From an uncultured Lachnospiraceae bacterium (GTDB lineage: Bacteria; Bacillota; Clostridia; Lachnospirales; Lachnospiraceae): a DNA stretch of 25,028 nt. Of the stretch, positions 16,319-24,504 are shown in pieces. The notes below the pieces were generated by a model, which was not told the DNA's origin, searched no databases, and saw nothing but the letters and a program-made list of their open reading frames with translations. The DNA lies in contig CANPZR010000010.1 in NCBI GenBank assembly GCA_947589175.1, positions 1 through 25,028 of the forward strand, given 5' to 3'. Position 1 is the stretch's first letter. The number at the start of each line of letters is the position of its first letter. A program made the position numbers and the translations under genes.

Positions 16319-16401
16319 CTTGGTTAAAATCTCGGTTTAAACCAAGATATTCTGTATTATAATCGGATAACAGGGAAAGGATTAACCGAGAATTAACCAA
16401 G
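16319..16401. repeat. Large imperfect inverted repeat after the operon
   Basis: The left arm 16319-16340 contains CTTGGTTAA and CTCGGTTTAA. The right arm 16382-16401 contains TTAACCGAG and TTAACCAAG in mirrored order, so about 20 bp pair across a 41-base loop. It starts 3 bases after the accessory gene stop. There is no clear T-run after it. The CTTGGTTA core is shared with the repeats at the operon promoter. Confidence 0.6.
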
Positions 16402-16456
16402 GTTTTAACAAAGATGCGAGAAGAAATGGGCAGAATTGGAAGGAGAAAAATGTTGA

Positions 16457-16798
16457 GAACGTCAATGTGTTAAATATCATAATCGGTTACTAAGAGGTCT
16501 TACGGAGTGGACGGTTTCTACTCGCTCTGAAGAAGAAATTACAAAAGAGCAGGTTTTATCAGTATTAGGATTAAAAAAAGACGAGCTTATTGGAGATCAT
16601 AATTTTGCAACAGACGAGCCTTTTTTTGTTACGTGTACAATGGATAAAAAATTTGAAGGGTGCATGGAAAAATATAATGTTCCCGTAGCAGTTGAAGCTA
16701 TAAAATCTGTTGATAAAAAAATTAAAGAAGTGCTGCGTTTGGCAAACTGTTTGTATAAAAAACGGGAAAAACAACAGTTATTGCGGTTCTCATTATAG
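16457..16798 (+). pseudogene. Start-less open frame of unknown function, ends in 41-bp repeat
   Basis: An open frame of 113 codons with no plausible start before an ATG at 16640, so it looks like the 3' remainder of a gene. It contains RLLRGLTEWTVSTRSEEEIT, KEQVLSVLGLKKDELIGDHN, DEPFFVTCTMDKKFEGCMEK and YNVPVAVEAIKSVDKKIKEV. The composition is protein-like (mixed charge, amphipathic helices), but I cannot name the family. Its last codons run out of frame into the right copy of the 41-bp repeat, which suggests a recombination junction cut it there. Together with the inverted repeat before it and the next pseudogene, this fills 16317-17084. Confidence 0.45.
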
Positions 16799-16825
16799 GG
16801 ACAAATGAGAACGAATTAGTGGAAC
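16785..16825 (+). repeat. 41-bp direct repeat, right copy
   Basis: 40 of 41 bases match 5868-5908. Read with the upstream TGC codon it again encodes C-GSHYRDK-stop, the YoeB terminus; the left copy has the synonymous TGT. No YoeB homology extends further upstream on this side. It contains the same 9-bp inverted repeat (16786-16794 and 16804-16812). Confidence 0.95.
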
Positions 16826-16860
16826 GATTTTATTTCGCAAAACGAGGAGGAGAAAAAATA

Positions 16861-17045
16861 ATGGCATCAAGAAATGGCCGATGAATTTATAGAATATGCC
16901 TGCGGAAAGTGCGAACAGGAGATATACGCCTTGTTCAACAATTTGGACTGCTTGGATGAGAAAACGATGGCGTGGCGAAGAAGGTAATATTTGCAAAACT
17001 TGTAGAAGGCTATCGCCGCCTTGCGAAATTTCCCCTCCCGTGTTA
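16861..17045 (+). pseudogene. Small hypothetical gene broken by two frameshifts
   Basis: A strong ribosome site, GAGGAGGAG, precedes ATG 16861, but that frame stops after seven codons (MASRNGR). One frame over, MADEFIEYACGKCEQEIYAL and FNNLDCLDEKTMA continue to about 16975. There the sensible reading moves again, to KKVIFAKLVEGYRRLAKFPL-PC with a stop at 17043-17045. Joining the three gives a protein of about 60 residues. I do not recognise its family. It lies between the right 41-bp repeat and the AAA-ATPase gene. Confidence 0.5.
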
Positions 17046-17084
17046 GAATGTTTTTTAAAAGGAAAACGGACAGGAGGACAGGTC

Positions 17085-18776
17085 ATGGAGAAAAAAATTT
17101 TAGATACCAGGGTGGTCGCTATCGGCAAGCAGAATTTTGAGGACATGATCAGTCACAACAATTTTTATATCGACAAGACACATTTTATCAGGGAATGGTG
17201 GGAAAATGAGGATTCCGTTACCCTCATTACCCGCCCGCGCAGGTTTGGGAAAACTCTGTTAATGAGCATGACAGAGCAGTTTTTTTCCGTGGAATACAGG
17301 GAAAAGTCTTATTTGTTTGAAGGGCTGGATATTTTCAGGGAAGATGCCTACAGGAAGCTGCAGGGCACTTACCCTGTTATTTTCTTGAACTTTGCCTCTG
17401 TGAATGAGACACATTTTCAGGGATTTTGCAGGAGAATCCAAAGCCTAATCAGTGAAGTTTACCGGAAGAACAGTTACCTGACGGAATCAGGATATCTTGA
17501 TGAAGTGGAAAAAAAGCAGTTTATGAAAATCCGTTCTAAAGAGGCAGAGCAGGAGGATTATTCGGAAGCCATCCGGACATTGTGCGGCTATCTGTCGCGT
17601 TTTTATGGGAAAAAAGCCATTATCCTCCTGGACGAATATGATACGCCTATGCAGGAAGCTTACCTGCACGGTTACTGGGACGGCATGATTGCCTTTATCC
17701 GAAACCTGTTTAATGCTACATTCAAGACCAACCCTTACATGGAACGGGCGCTCCTGACCGGGATTACCAGAATCAGCAGGGAATCTATTTTTTCGGATCT
17801 GAACAATTTGAAGGCAGTCACTACTACGACGGAGAAATATATGGACAGCTTTGGCTTTACGGAGGAGGTTTTTAATGCCCTTGACAGCAGGGGCCTTGGG
17901 GAGCGGAAAGAGGATGTCAGGCAGTGGTACGACGGCTTTACGTTCGGCAGCCTGAAAGACATTTACAACCCGTGGTCCATCCTTAATTTTCTGGATGAGA
18001 AAAAGCTGCTGCCTTACTGGGCCAACACCAGCTCTAACGGTCTGCTCAGCCGGCTACTGCAGTCAGCGAATAAAGAGACAAAGCAGAAACTGGAAAAACT
18101 CCTGAAAGGTGGGACCATAACGGAATCCTTAGACGAACAGCTTGTGTTCGATCAACTGGATGAAAATGTGGACGCCATATGGAGCCTGATGCTGGCGGGC
18201 GGCTATTTAAAAGTGGAATCTGTAAATCTGCCGGAAAGTGTTTATACGCTTTCCCTGACCAATCAGGAAGTGCTTCAGACATTGAAAAAGACAATCAGGG
18301 GATGGTTTCGGAAATCCGATCACTACAATGAATTTCTAAGCGCCCTGCTGTCCTGCGACATTGAGGCAATGAACGCCTATTTAAACCGCGTGCTGCTGCA
18401 GATCGCCAGCTTTTTTGACAGCAGCAAAAACCCGTCCGGCACAGAGCCGGAGCGGTTTTACCACGGACTGGTGCTTGGGCTGGTTGTGGAGCTGGAAGGC
18501 AGGTACAGAATCCGCTCCAACCGAGAAAGCGGCTTCGGGCGCTATGACATTATGATGGAGCCTGTTAATGAAAAAGACAGGGCATATATTCTTGAATTTA
18601 AGGTGTTCAGCCCGTCAAAAGAAAAAACACTGGAGGAATCAGCCGATGCAGGATTAAAACAGATCGATGAAAAGCGGTACAGAGAGGAACTGCTGGCAAA
18701 AGGATTTCAGGAGACACAGATTCAGTGCTATGCTTTTGCCTTTGAGGGTAAGAAGGTTCTGATTAAGGGAAAGTAG
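17085..18776 (+). CDS. AAA-ATPase-like protein with C-terminal PDDEXK_9 nuclease domain
   Basis: A 563-residue cytosolic protein of the AAA-ATPase_like/PDDEXK_9 type (Pfam PF09820 and PF08011), a family that is multicopy in many gut anaerobes. It opens with FEDMISHNNFYIDKTHFI. The P-loop variant RPRRFGKTLL is at 50-59 and Walker B-like ILLDEYDTPM at 180-189. The C-terminal PD-(D/E)xK-type fold has D488 (in GRYDIMME) and E504-x-K506 (in ILEFKVF). The nuclease residues appear intact. ATG 17085 is chosen because AGGAGG (17072-17077) is 7 nt upstream; an in-frame extension upstream overlaps the pseudogene. Function is unproven; defence or mobile-element control is often suggested. No operon partner is clear. 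Confidence 0.9.
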   Translation: MEKKILDTRVVAIGKQNFEDMISHNNFYIDKTHFIREWWENEDSVTLITRPRRFGKTLLMSMTEQFFSVEYREKSYLFEGLDIFREDAYRKLQGTYPVIFLNFASVNETHFQGFCRRIQSLISEVYRKNSYLTESGYLDEVEKKQFMKIRSKEAEQEDYSEAIRTLCGYLSRFYGKKAIILLDEYDTPMQEAYLHGYWDGMIAFIRNLFNATFKTNPYMERALLTGITRISRESIFSDLNNLKAVTTTTEKYMDSFGFTEEVFNALDSRGLGERKEDVRQWYDGFTFGSLKDIYNPWSILNFLDEKKLLPYWANTSSNGLLSRLLQSANKETKQKLEKLLKGGTITESLDEQLVFDQLDENVDAIWSLMLAGGYLKVESVNLPESVYTLSLTNQEVLQTLKKTIRGWFRKSDHYNEFLSALLSCDIEAMNAYLNRVLLQIASFFDSSKNPSGTEPERFYHGLVLGLVVELEGRYRIRSNRESGFGRYDIMMEPVNEKDRAYILEFKVFSPSKEKTLEESADAGLKQIDEKRYREELLAKGFQETQIQCYAFAFEGKKVLIKGK

Positions 18777-18785
18777 AGGGGAGGC

Positions 18786-19398
18786 TGCGGACATCCGTTT
18801 TTATACAGATTCCTGTATATTTTGGCAGAAACTGCAGTCATCAGGCGGCGATATTGTGTTACTGGATATTGATATGCCTGGAATGGATGGCCTGGAAATT
18901 GCGGCGAAAATGCAGCAGATGGAAACCAGGCCTATTCTTATTTTTGTTACGAGTCAGGACGCATTAGTATATGATAGCTTTCAATATCATCCGTTTGGTT
19001 TTATCCGCAAAGCCTATGTGGACAGAGAACTGGAGCAAGTACTATTGGAGGCGGTGAAGGAATGGAAGAAACAGAATCACCGTTATTGTTTCCGCTGTGA
19101 AAACGAAATGGTTTCCCTGAATACAGAACAGATCCTCTATCTGGAGTCCACGGGAAACTATCTGGAACTGCATACGCGGGAGCGTTCCTATCGAATCCGT
19201 GAGACGTTGGCGGGCGCACAGGAGGCTTTGGCTGTATATGGTTTTGTGCGTATCCACAAGGGATTTCTGGTAAATGAAAAAGCAGTGTGGCGCATTGGAA
19301 GCCGGGAGGTCATTCTGGAGGGGGATATCCAGCTGCCGATTGGGAAAAGTTATAAGGAAAAGGTAAAGGAAAAACTGGTAAGATTTATGCTGGCGTGA
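18786..19398 (+). pseudogene. LytTR-family response regulator lacking its N-terminus
   Basis: The reading frame resembles a LytTR response regulator from EAADIRFYTDSCIFWQKLQ onward. The phosphoacceptor Asp is in IVLLDIDMPGMDG, the switch Thr and Lys regions are near FVTS and FIRKAY, and the LytTR DNA-binding domain follows (NEMVSLNTEQILYLESTGNY ... RIHKGFLVN ... LPIGKSYKEKVKEKL). The first 30 or so receiver residues, with the acidic pair that binds Mg, are absent, and no ATG precedes the fragment. Only a GTG at 18856 could start a 180-residue product, which would lack much of the receiver. The loss lies within 10-15 bp of the ATPase gene stop, pointing to an insertion or deletion junction. 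Confidence 0.8.
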
Positions 19399-19427
19399 GA
19401 CACTATGCCAGATGAAGGAGACAGAGG

Positions 19428-20059
19428 ATGGCGAAGAAAGAGAAGGAACGGCTTCACGAGAATACGAGACGCTTAAAGCACGACATGAAGAATCATATAA
19501 TGGTGATAACCTCCTATCTTCAGGAGAACCGCATAGAGGAGGCTAGGCATTATCTATCTCGCGTTCTGGATGAACTCAATCAGATTTATACCTATGTGGA
19601 AACAGGAAATAGCGTTATGAATTATGTCTTAAATCAGAAATTGGAGAAGGCATATAGAAAAGGTATTCGGATAAAGGCGGAAATCGAAAATCTCTCATTC
19701 GCGGCGATGGAGAGTGTGGATTTTGTGTCGCTGTTGTCGAATTTTCTGGACAATGCCATTGAGCATCTGCATGTACCGGCTGCAGACGGAGGCGCGACGG
19801 GTGACAAAGCGCAGCTTGGGGAGGGGCCGGAGATGGTCGTGCGGATCAGCGCCCGCAGGGGGTATGAAGTGATTCAGGTGAAAAACAGTATTGCCGGCTC
19901 GGTTCTCGATAAGAATCCGGAGCTGTGGTCGGATAAAGAGGGCGAGGAACATGGTTTGGTGTCCGTCAGATTCGGGGCATGGTGGAAAAATACGGTGGTC
20001 TTTGCCAATTTTATGAGGAGGACGGCATGTTCTGTGCGGTTGCCATGATTCCGGCATAG
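19428..20059 (+). pseudogene. GHKL (AgrC-like) sensor kinase: no sensor domain, frameshifted
   Basis: The frame begins after a good ribosome site (GAAGGAG, 19414-19420) at ATG 19428 with MAKKEKERLHENTRRLKHDM. The phospho-acceptor His is in RLKHDMKNHIMVITSYL, the N-box is LLSNFLDNAIEHL, and the G-box region is EEHGLVSVR. Family members normally carry five to seven membrane helices in front; none are here. At about 19961-19975 the reading frame shifts. The zero frame ends in an unrelated tail at 20048, while another frame continues the proper C-terminus (GMVEKYGGLCQFYEEDGMFC, AVAMIPA) to 20059. It follows the regulator fragment by 29 bp, as in a two-component operon. It is probably inactive. 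Confidence 0.8.
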
Positions 20060-20116
20060 ACGCGCGTCCCGACATATCAGTGAACGTTTATCCCGGCAGG
20101 GAATACATTCATCCCA

Positions 20117-20146
20117 ATACCCTTGCGGATTATTCCGCAGGGGTAT
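20117..20146. terminator. 13-bp hairpin between kinase remnant and ABC genes
   Basis: ATACCCTTGCGGA (20117-20129) pairs with TCCGCAGGGGTAT (20134-20146), with one G-T and a 4-base loop. Only a weak AT-rich run follows. It could end the two-component transcript or act as a leader structure for the ABC genes, which begin 43 bp later. The surrounding 20060-20188 gap holds nothing else clear. Confidence 0.5.
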
Positions 20147-20188
20147 ATTCTATATGTGCGTGAAGCGCAGTACAAAGAGGAGAACACA

Positions 20189-21115
20189 ATGGTTTTATTG
20201 GATTCGGTATCAAAATCTTTTCGGGGAAAACGGGGGATTCCGGTAAAAGCTCTGGAGGAGATTCAATTTCACATTCCGAGGGGAATGGCGGTCGGTGTGA
20301 TTGGCCCTTCCGGGGCGGGAAAGACCACGCTTTTAAAGCTGATTGGCGGATTACTGAAACCGGACAGGGGGAGAGTGCGGGTGAATGGCAGAAACCCTCT
20401 GGTTGAGGGCCGACAGGCAGAAGGAGATGTCAATATTCTTCTGGCGGACTGCTCCCCCATCCATATCGGTCATTCGCTGAAAGAGGAGTTATCTCTCCTC
20501 CAGGCGGTCTATTCCCTTGATGCCAGGGAGTTCCGGCAGAGAAGCAGGGATATAGCGGAGCGTTTTTTTCCGCAAAAGGCATGGGAACAGTCGATGAGAG
20601 AGCTGTCCCTGGGATATCGGAGACGTGTGGAGGTGGCGCTGGAGTTTCTGACGCCAGCTAAGCTGCTTTTGTTTGATGAACCGAGTATTGGCATGGATGG
20701 GGCTGCCAGGAATGTGTTTCTGGAGCTTGTGGCGGAAGAAAAGGAAAAGGGACGGACAATCGTCATATCATCCCATAATATGAGTGAAATCGGCCATAGT
20801 TCAGACCGGATTCTTCTCATCAATAAGGGGCGGATGGTTTACTACGGAGAACAGGAACGGCTTTTCCGAAATCTTGCGCCGATAAGCCAGATTCACATTT
20901 CCTTTTCGGATTCGATGCCGGATATGCAGGATCTTCCCTTTGTGCGCTATAAACAGGAAGGACGCCGGATGGTGCTTTCTTATAACCGGAATCATATTTC
21001 GGCGGCTGAACTGCTTCGGGGTATAGGCGGCAATATTCAGGAAATGTCTATGCGTCCGCCGACGCTGGAGCAGGTGATTTGTGAGCTGGAAGGAGGAAAT
21101 GATGAGCTTTATTGA
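20189..21115 (+). CDS. ABC transporter ATP-binding protein (first of two)
   Basis: A 308-residue ATPase of the ABC-2 exporter type. Walker A GPSGAGKTT (39-47), signature LSLGYRR (139-145), Walker B LLLFDEP (159-165), D-loop SIGMDG, and switch His in ISSHNM are present. The usual Q-loop glutamine is not evident; the region reads NILLADCSPIHIGHS. A C-terminal accessory domain of about 80 residues follows. ATG 20189 is chosen because AAGAGGAG (20175-20182) is 6 nt upstream. The end overlaps the second ATPase by 14 bp. It presumably powers, with the partners that follow, export of a hydrophobic or peptide substrate, perhaps once under control of the adjacent two-component system. Confidence 0.9.
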   Translation: MVLLDSVSKSFRGKRGIPVKALEEIQFHIPRGMAVGVIGPSGAGKTTLLKLIGGLLKPDRGRVRVNGRNPLVEGRQAEGDVNILLADCSPIHIGHSLKEELSLLQAVYSLDAREFRQRSRDIAERFFPQKAWEQSMRELSLGYRRRVEVALEFLTPAKLLLFDEPSIGMDGAARNVFLELVAEEKEKGRTIVISSHNMSEIGHSSDRILLINKGRMVYYGEQERLFRNLAPISQIHISFSDSMPDMQDLPFVRYKQEGRRMVLSYNRNHISAAELLRGIGGNIQEMSMRPPTLEQVICELEGGNDELY

Positions 21116-22072
21116 AGTGAAACATGTGAATAAGACATTTCGCGTGAGCAAACGCCAAAAGGGACTGGCAGGGATGGCAGCGAACCTGATTCATCCGCGA
21201 TATGAGTACAGAAAAGCGGTAGCGGACATGAATTTTTCTATCGAGGAAGGGGATATGACGGGTTTCATCGGGCCGAACGGCGCGGGAAAATCGACGGTGG
21301 TTAAAATGCTGTCTGGCATTTTACACCCGGACGGGGACATATCCTTGTAAATGGTTACATTCCTTATAAGCAGAGAAAAGATTATGTGGGAAATATCGGC
21401 GTGGTGTTCGGACAGAAATCCCAGTTGCAATGGGATCTTCCGCCAATAGACACATTTGAACTGCTGAAATACATTTATAAGATACCGGAGAGGCAGTATA
21501 AAGAGCGCCTCGATCGGTATGTGCAGATGCTTGATATGGGGAGCTTTCTGGAACAGCCGGTGCGCCAGCTCTCGCTTGGACAGCGGATGCGCGCGGACAT
21601 CGTGGCGTCGCTTCTGCACGCGCCTCGGATCGTGTTTTTCGACGAGCCGACCATTGGGGTTGATGTCGTGGGAAAGGAAACTATTCGGGATTTTATCCGG
21701 GAATTAAATGAGACAGAGGGAATTACGATGATTTTTACGACTCATGATATGCAGGATATTGAAAAGACTTGCCGGAACATTATTATTATTGATGAGGGGA
21801 AGAAAATTTATGACGGCAGCCTTCAAGGCATCCGCGAGCGTTTTTCTGCCATGCGCCAGATCGATGTGGAATTTGAGCGAGTTGTGGAGATTGAGCCGAT
21901 TCCGGATGTTGCCATAGAGAGAATGGACGAACTGGATGGCAGGAAGGTGCGTTTTTCGTTTGAAAACAAAAAGATACCGATTAACGAGCTGATGTCCCGG
22001 CTGTTGAACCGTTATCTGGTTGCGGACATCAGGCTTTTCTGGCAAACTCTGCCTTTCGGTTTGACAACATAA
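21102..22072 (+). pseudogene. Second ABC transporter ATP-binding protein, frameshifted (COG4586-like)
   Basis: The first part reads MSFIEVKHVNKTFRVSKRQK through Walker A GPNGAGKST and stops after ILHPDGDISL at 21350. An added G in the GGGG run at 21333-21336 would restore HPDGGHILVNGYIPYKQRK and join it to IGVVFGQKSQLQWDLP (Q-loop), signature LSLGQRM, Walker B IVFFDEP and switch His TTHD. The C-terminus is also abnormal: after RYLVADIR it runs into LFWQTLPFGLTT, apparently the out-of-frame start of the next gene. ATPases of this group (COG4586) pair with permeases like those downstream. The ATG at 21102 follows AAGGAGG (21090-21096). The call assumes no sequencing error. Confidence 0.85.
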
Positions 22073-22791
22073 TGGGAATTGTCAATGCCTGCCTGAATGT
22101 TTTTATTTTCTGGTGTATTTACCGCGCGCTGTATGGAGGGCGGGAGGAAGTGGACGGAATCACATTTGCTATGGTGACAACAAATTTCATTCTGTCTATT
22201 GGTTTCGGTACGGCTTTTTCTCTGGATGAGGGATACCTGCCCTATCGGATACAGACGGGAAATATTGCCACGGAACTGTTAAAACCGATTCATTTTCGGG
22301 GAATTTTGCTGGCCACGGATTTGGGAAATGTCTGCTTTGCCGTTCTTTTTCGGTTTGTGCCGTCCGTTCTTGTGGCCATCTTTGCGGTGGGGATGGAGAG
22401 GCCCTGCTCGCTTCCATGTTTTCTGGCCTTTTTAGTCAGTGTCGGTCTGGGGTTTTTTGTGCTCTGGACGCTCAATTTTATCTTTCAGACACTGTCCTTC
22501 TGGCTGATTAACACATGGAGCCTGCAGACTATAAAAAATGTTTTTTTGAATCTGCTGTCGGGCTCTATGATTCCGCTTTGGTTTATGCCTGACTGGATGA
22601 AAGGGGTATTATATTTCACGCCGTTTTCCTCTATTTATTTTGAACCGGTAAAAATCTATCTGGGGCAGATGGCGGGAATAGAAATGGGACTGTCATTTCT
22701 CCGGCAGGTCGGCTGGATTGCTGTGCTGGCGGCGGTCGGAGAATGGATCTGGCGGCGGGGAATCCGAAAATTGGTAATACAGGGAGGTTGA
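22072..22791 (+). pseudogene. ABC-2 family permease with deleted N-terminus (COG4587-like)
   Basis: A 239-residue, multi-helix membrane protein (NACLNVFIFWCIYRALYGG, then about five more hydrophobic segments) of the ABC2_membrane_6/DUF990 type. The frame is open upstream of ATG 22072 and reads FLANSAFRFDNIM, typical N-terminal permease sequence. There is no start codon or ribosome site for it, and it overlaps the out-of-frame tail of the ATPase. A deletion near 22030 has therefore removed the ATPase end and the start of the permease. The family usually has about 260 residues. The rest is intact. Expression from ATG 22072 without a ribosome site would be weak. Confidence 0.7.
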
Positions 22792-22793
22792 GC

Positions 22794-23606
22794 ATGAAAG
22801 AATATAATATCTGGCAGATGTCATTACAATATACCCGGCTTACGATGAAGGCATGGTTTCAGTACAGAGTGGATGCGATACTTCGTTCTCTGGCCGTGTT
22901 TTTGAGGGAGGCGACTGGAATTATTGCTATTTGGTTCATGCTGCTGAAATTTGATTCGCTCAATGGATGGAATCAGAAAGAGATGCTTTTTCTTTACAGC
23001 CTTATCTTTTTGACATATGGAATTATGATTATATTTTTTACCGGTCTGCGCGATTTTTCCCAGTATGTCCATTCCGGCCAGTTTGACCGTTTTCTTCTGC
23101 GGCCGCGGGGGTTGTTGTTTCAGGTTGTCACAAGTAATTCGGACTGGTTTGCCGCAATCGGTCACGGAGGTCTTGGGCTTGTGCTCTTTCTTTTTTCAGC
23201 AGGGAGAGTGGGTGTTACCTGGAACGCTCGGACGATTTTTTATTACATCTTTGCTGTGGCGGGAGGAGTTTTGATTCGGGGCGCGATTTTTTTGATTTTC
23301 GCTTCCCTGCAGTTTTACCTGATCCGCACCAGCATGCTCCGAGAGGTCTTTTATTGGAACTTCAGGAAATTTGCCGGATATCCTATCAGTATTTATCACA
23401 AAGTGATTCAATACTTGATTATATATGTGGTTCCATTTGCCTTTGTCAATTATTTTCCTGCACAGTATCTTTTGCGAAAGGAGGATATGAGCCAGTTTCC
23501 GAATATTTATATGTTTATTGCGCCGCTTGTCGGTGTGGTGATGTATGCAATGGCGTATGGGTTTTGGAGGATTAGCCTTAGATATTATAAGAGTACGGGA
23601 AATTAG
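22794..23606 (+). CDS. ABC-2 family permease (COG3694-like)
   Basis: A 270-residue permease with about six membrane segments, starting MKEYNIWQMSLQYTRLTMKA. It carries the family hallmark LRDFSQYVHSGQFDRFLLRP and ends with a C-terminal helix (GVVMYAMAYGFWRISLRYY). ATG 22794 follows GGGAGG (22782-22787) at 6 nt, and the gene begins 2 bp after the previous stop. It would pair with the upstream permease as a heterodimeric exporter. It appears intact although its two predecessors are broken, so the whole transporter is probably non-functional. The substrate is unknown; homologous systems have been linked to drug or viologen efflux. Confidence 0.88.
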   Translation: MKEYNIWQMSLQYTRLTMKAWFQYRVDAILRSLAVFLREATGIIAIWFMLLKFDSLNGWNQKEMLFLYSLIFLTYGIMIIFFTGLRDFSQYVHSGQFDRFLLRPRGLLFQVVTSNSDWFAAIGHGGLGLVLFLFSAGRVGVTWNARTIFYYIFAVAGGVLIRGAIFLIFASLQFYLIRTSMLREVFYWNFRKFAGYPISIYHKVIQYLIIYVVPFAFVNYFPAQYLLRKEDMSQFPNIYMFIAPLVGVVMYAMAYGFWRISLRYYKSTGN

Positions 23607-23677
23607 CTGGGAACCGTCCTCGACAGCAGTTCATTTATAACTTTTATAATTAAAAAAATGGAAAAGGAGTGGTGTAT

Positions 23678-24400
23678 ATGACACAGATTAAGCGGATGAA
23701 GATGCCTAAGATGATTTTATTTGATTATGGACAGACCTTGATTGCGCAACAGAAATTTGACGCAGTAAAGAGGACGGAGGCCGTTTTAAAGTATGCTACA
23801 AAAAATAAATATCATTTGTCAGCGAAACAGATACAAGACCAGGCAGACGAAATCAATCGAGAATTAAAAAGGCACTTATTTCAAATAGAAATACCCAATA
23901 CAATGTTTACGCCATATCTCTATGAATCGCTGGGAATAGAGATTGCATTGAGCAACTCAAAAATTGATACTATATTCTGGGATGCTGCCGCTCCGGGAAC
24001 AGCGACAGAAGGCATAGAGGATTTTTTGGAATATTTGAAAAACAAAGGCATCCGAACGGGTGTGATCAGCAATATTGCTTTTGCGCCTCTTGTGGTTGCA
24101 GAGCGTATTAACAGAATACTGCCGAAAAATACATTTGAATTTATCATTACTTCAAGTAATTATATGTTTTGCAAGCCAAATAAAAGGATATTTGCTCTGG
24201 CTTTGGAAAAAGCGGAATTGCAGCCGAAGGATGTCTGGTACATCGGCGATTGGTACGAGGGCGATGTGAAAGGTTCATTAAATGCCGGTTTGCAGCCGGT
24301 ATGGTATGTAGGGGCAATCGATCAGCCTTATACAGAAGATAAAAATATTCTGACAGTGGCAAGCTGGAATGAATTGAGAGAGCGGATGGAAAAGTTTTAG
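23678..24400 (+). CDS. HAD-superfamily hydrolase
   Basis: A 240-residue cytosolic HAD protein. Motif I is ILFDYGQTL with the nucleophile D16; the second Asp of the classical DxD is Gly, as in the DYGxT subgroup. Motif II is GVISN, motif III Lys is in FCKPNKRIFALAL, and motif IV is YIGDWYEGDVKGSLNAG. A helical cap lies between I and II (about 30-110). Phosphatase activity is the default expectation, but the missing acid/base Asp leaves room for a different reaction. The start at 23678 is chosen because AAGGAG (23664-23669) is 8 nt upstream. It stands alone, 71 bp after the permease, with no partner. Confidence 0.88.
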   Translation: MTQIKRMKMPKMILFDYGQTLIAQQKFDAVKRTEAVLKYATKNKYHLSAKQIQDQADEINRELKRHLFQIEIPNTMFTPYLYESLGIEIALSNSKIDTIFWDAAAPGTATEGIEDFLEYLKNKGIRTGVISNIAFAPLVVAERINRILPKNTFEFIITSSNYMFCKPNKRIFALALEKAELQPKDVWYIGDWYEGDVKGSLNAGLQPVWYVGAIDQPYTEDKNILTVASWNELRERMEKF

Positions 24401-24404
24401 CTGC

Positions 24405-24452
24405 TTGACAAGTAACGACAAAATCGTCATAATAAAATGGTTGAGGTATAAT
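24405..24452 (+). promoter_or_regulatory. Two overlapping promoters for the acetyltransferase
   Basis: TTGACA (24405-24410), a 17-base spacer, CATAAT (24428-24433); and TCGTCA (24424-24429), a 17-base spacer, TATAAT (24447-24452). Both point to the gene at 24505 with a leader of 45-65 nt. Confidence 0.65.
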
Positions 24453-24504
24453 ATTGGTGCTGAATAATTAAACAAATCGGCAGTTTTGGGGGTGAAAGAT
24501 AGCA

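Noticed and set aside
5868..16825. The 41-bp repeats as a transposon target-site duplication
   Set aside because: Far longer than known target duplications, and no transposase or terminal inverted repeats adjoin them; homologous or site-specific recombination fits better.
23620..23650. TATAAT at 23645-23650 as promoter for the HAD gene
   Set aside because: The best -35 (TCGACA, 23620-23625) is 19 bases away and poor; the gene may be read from upstream.
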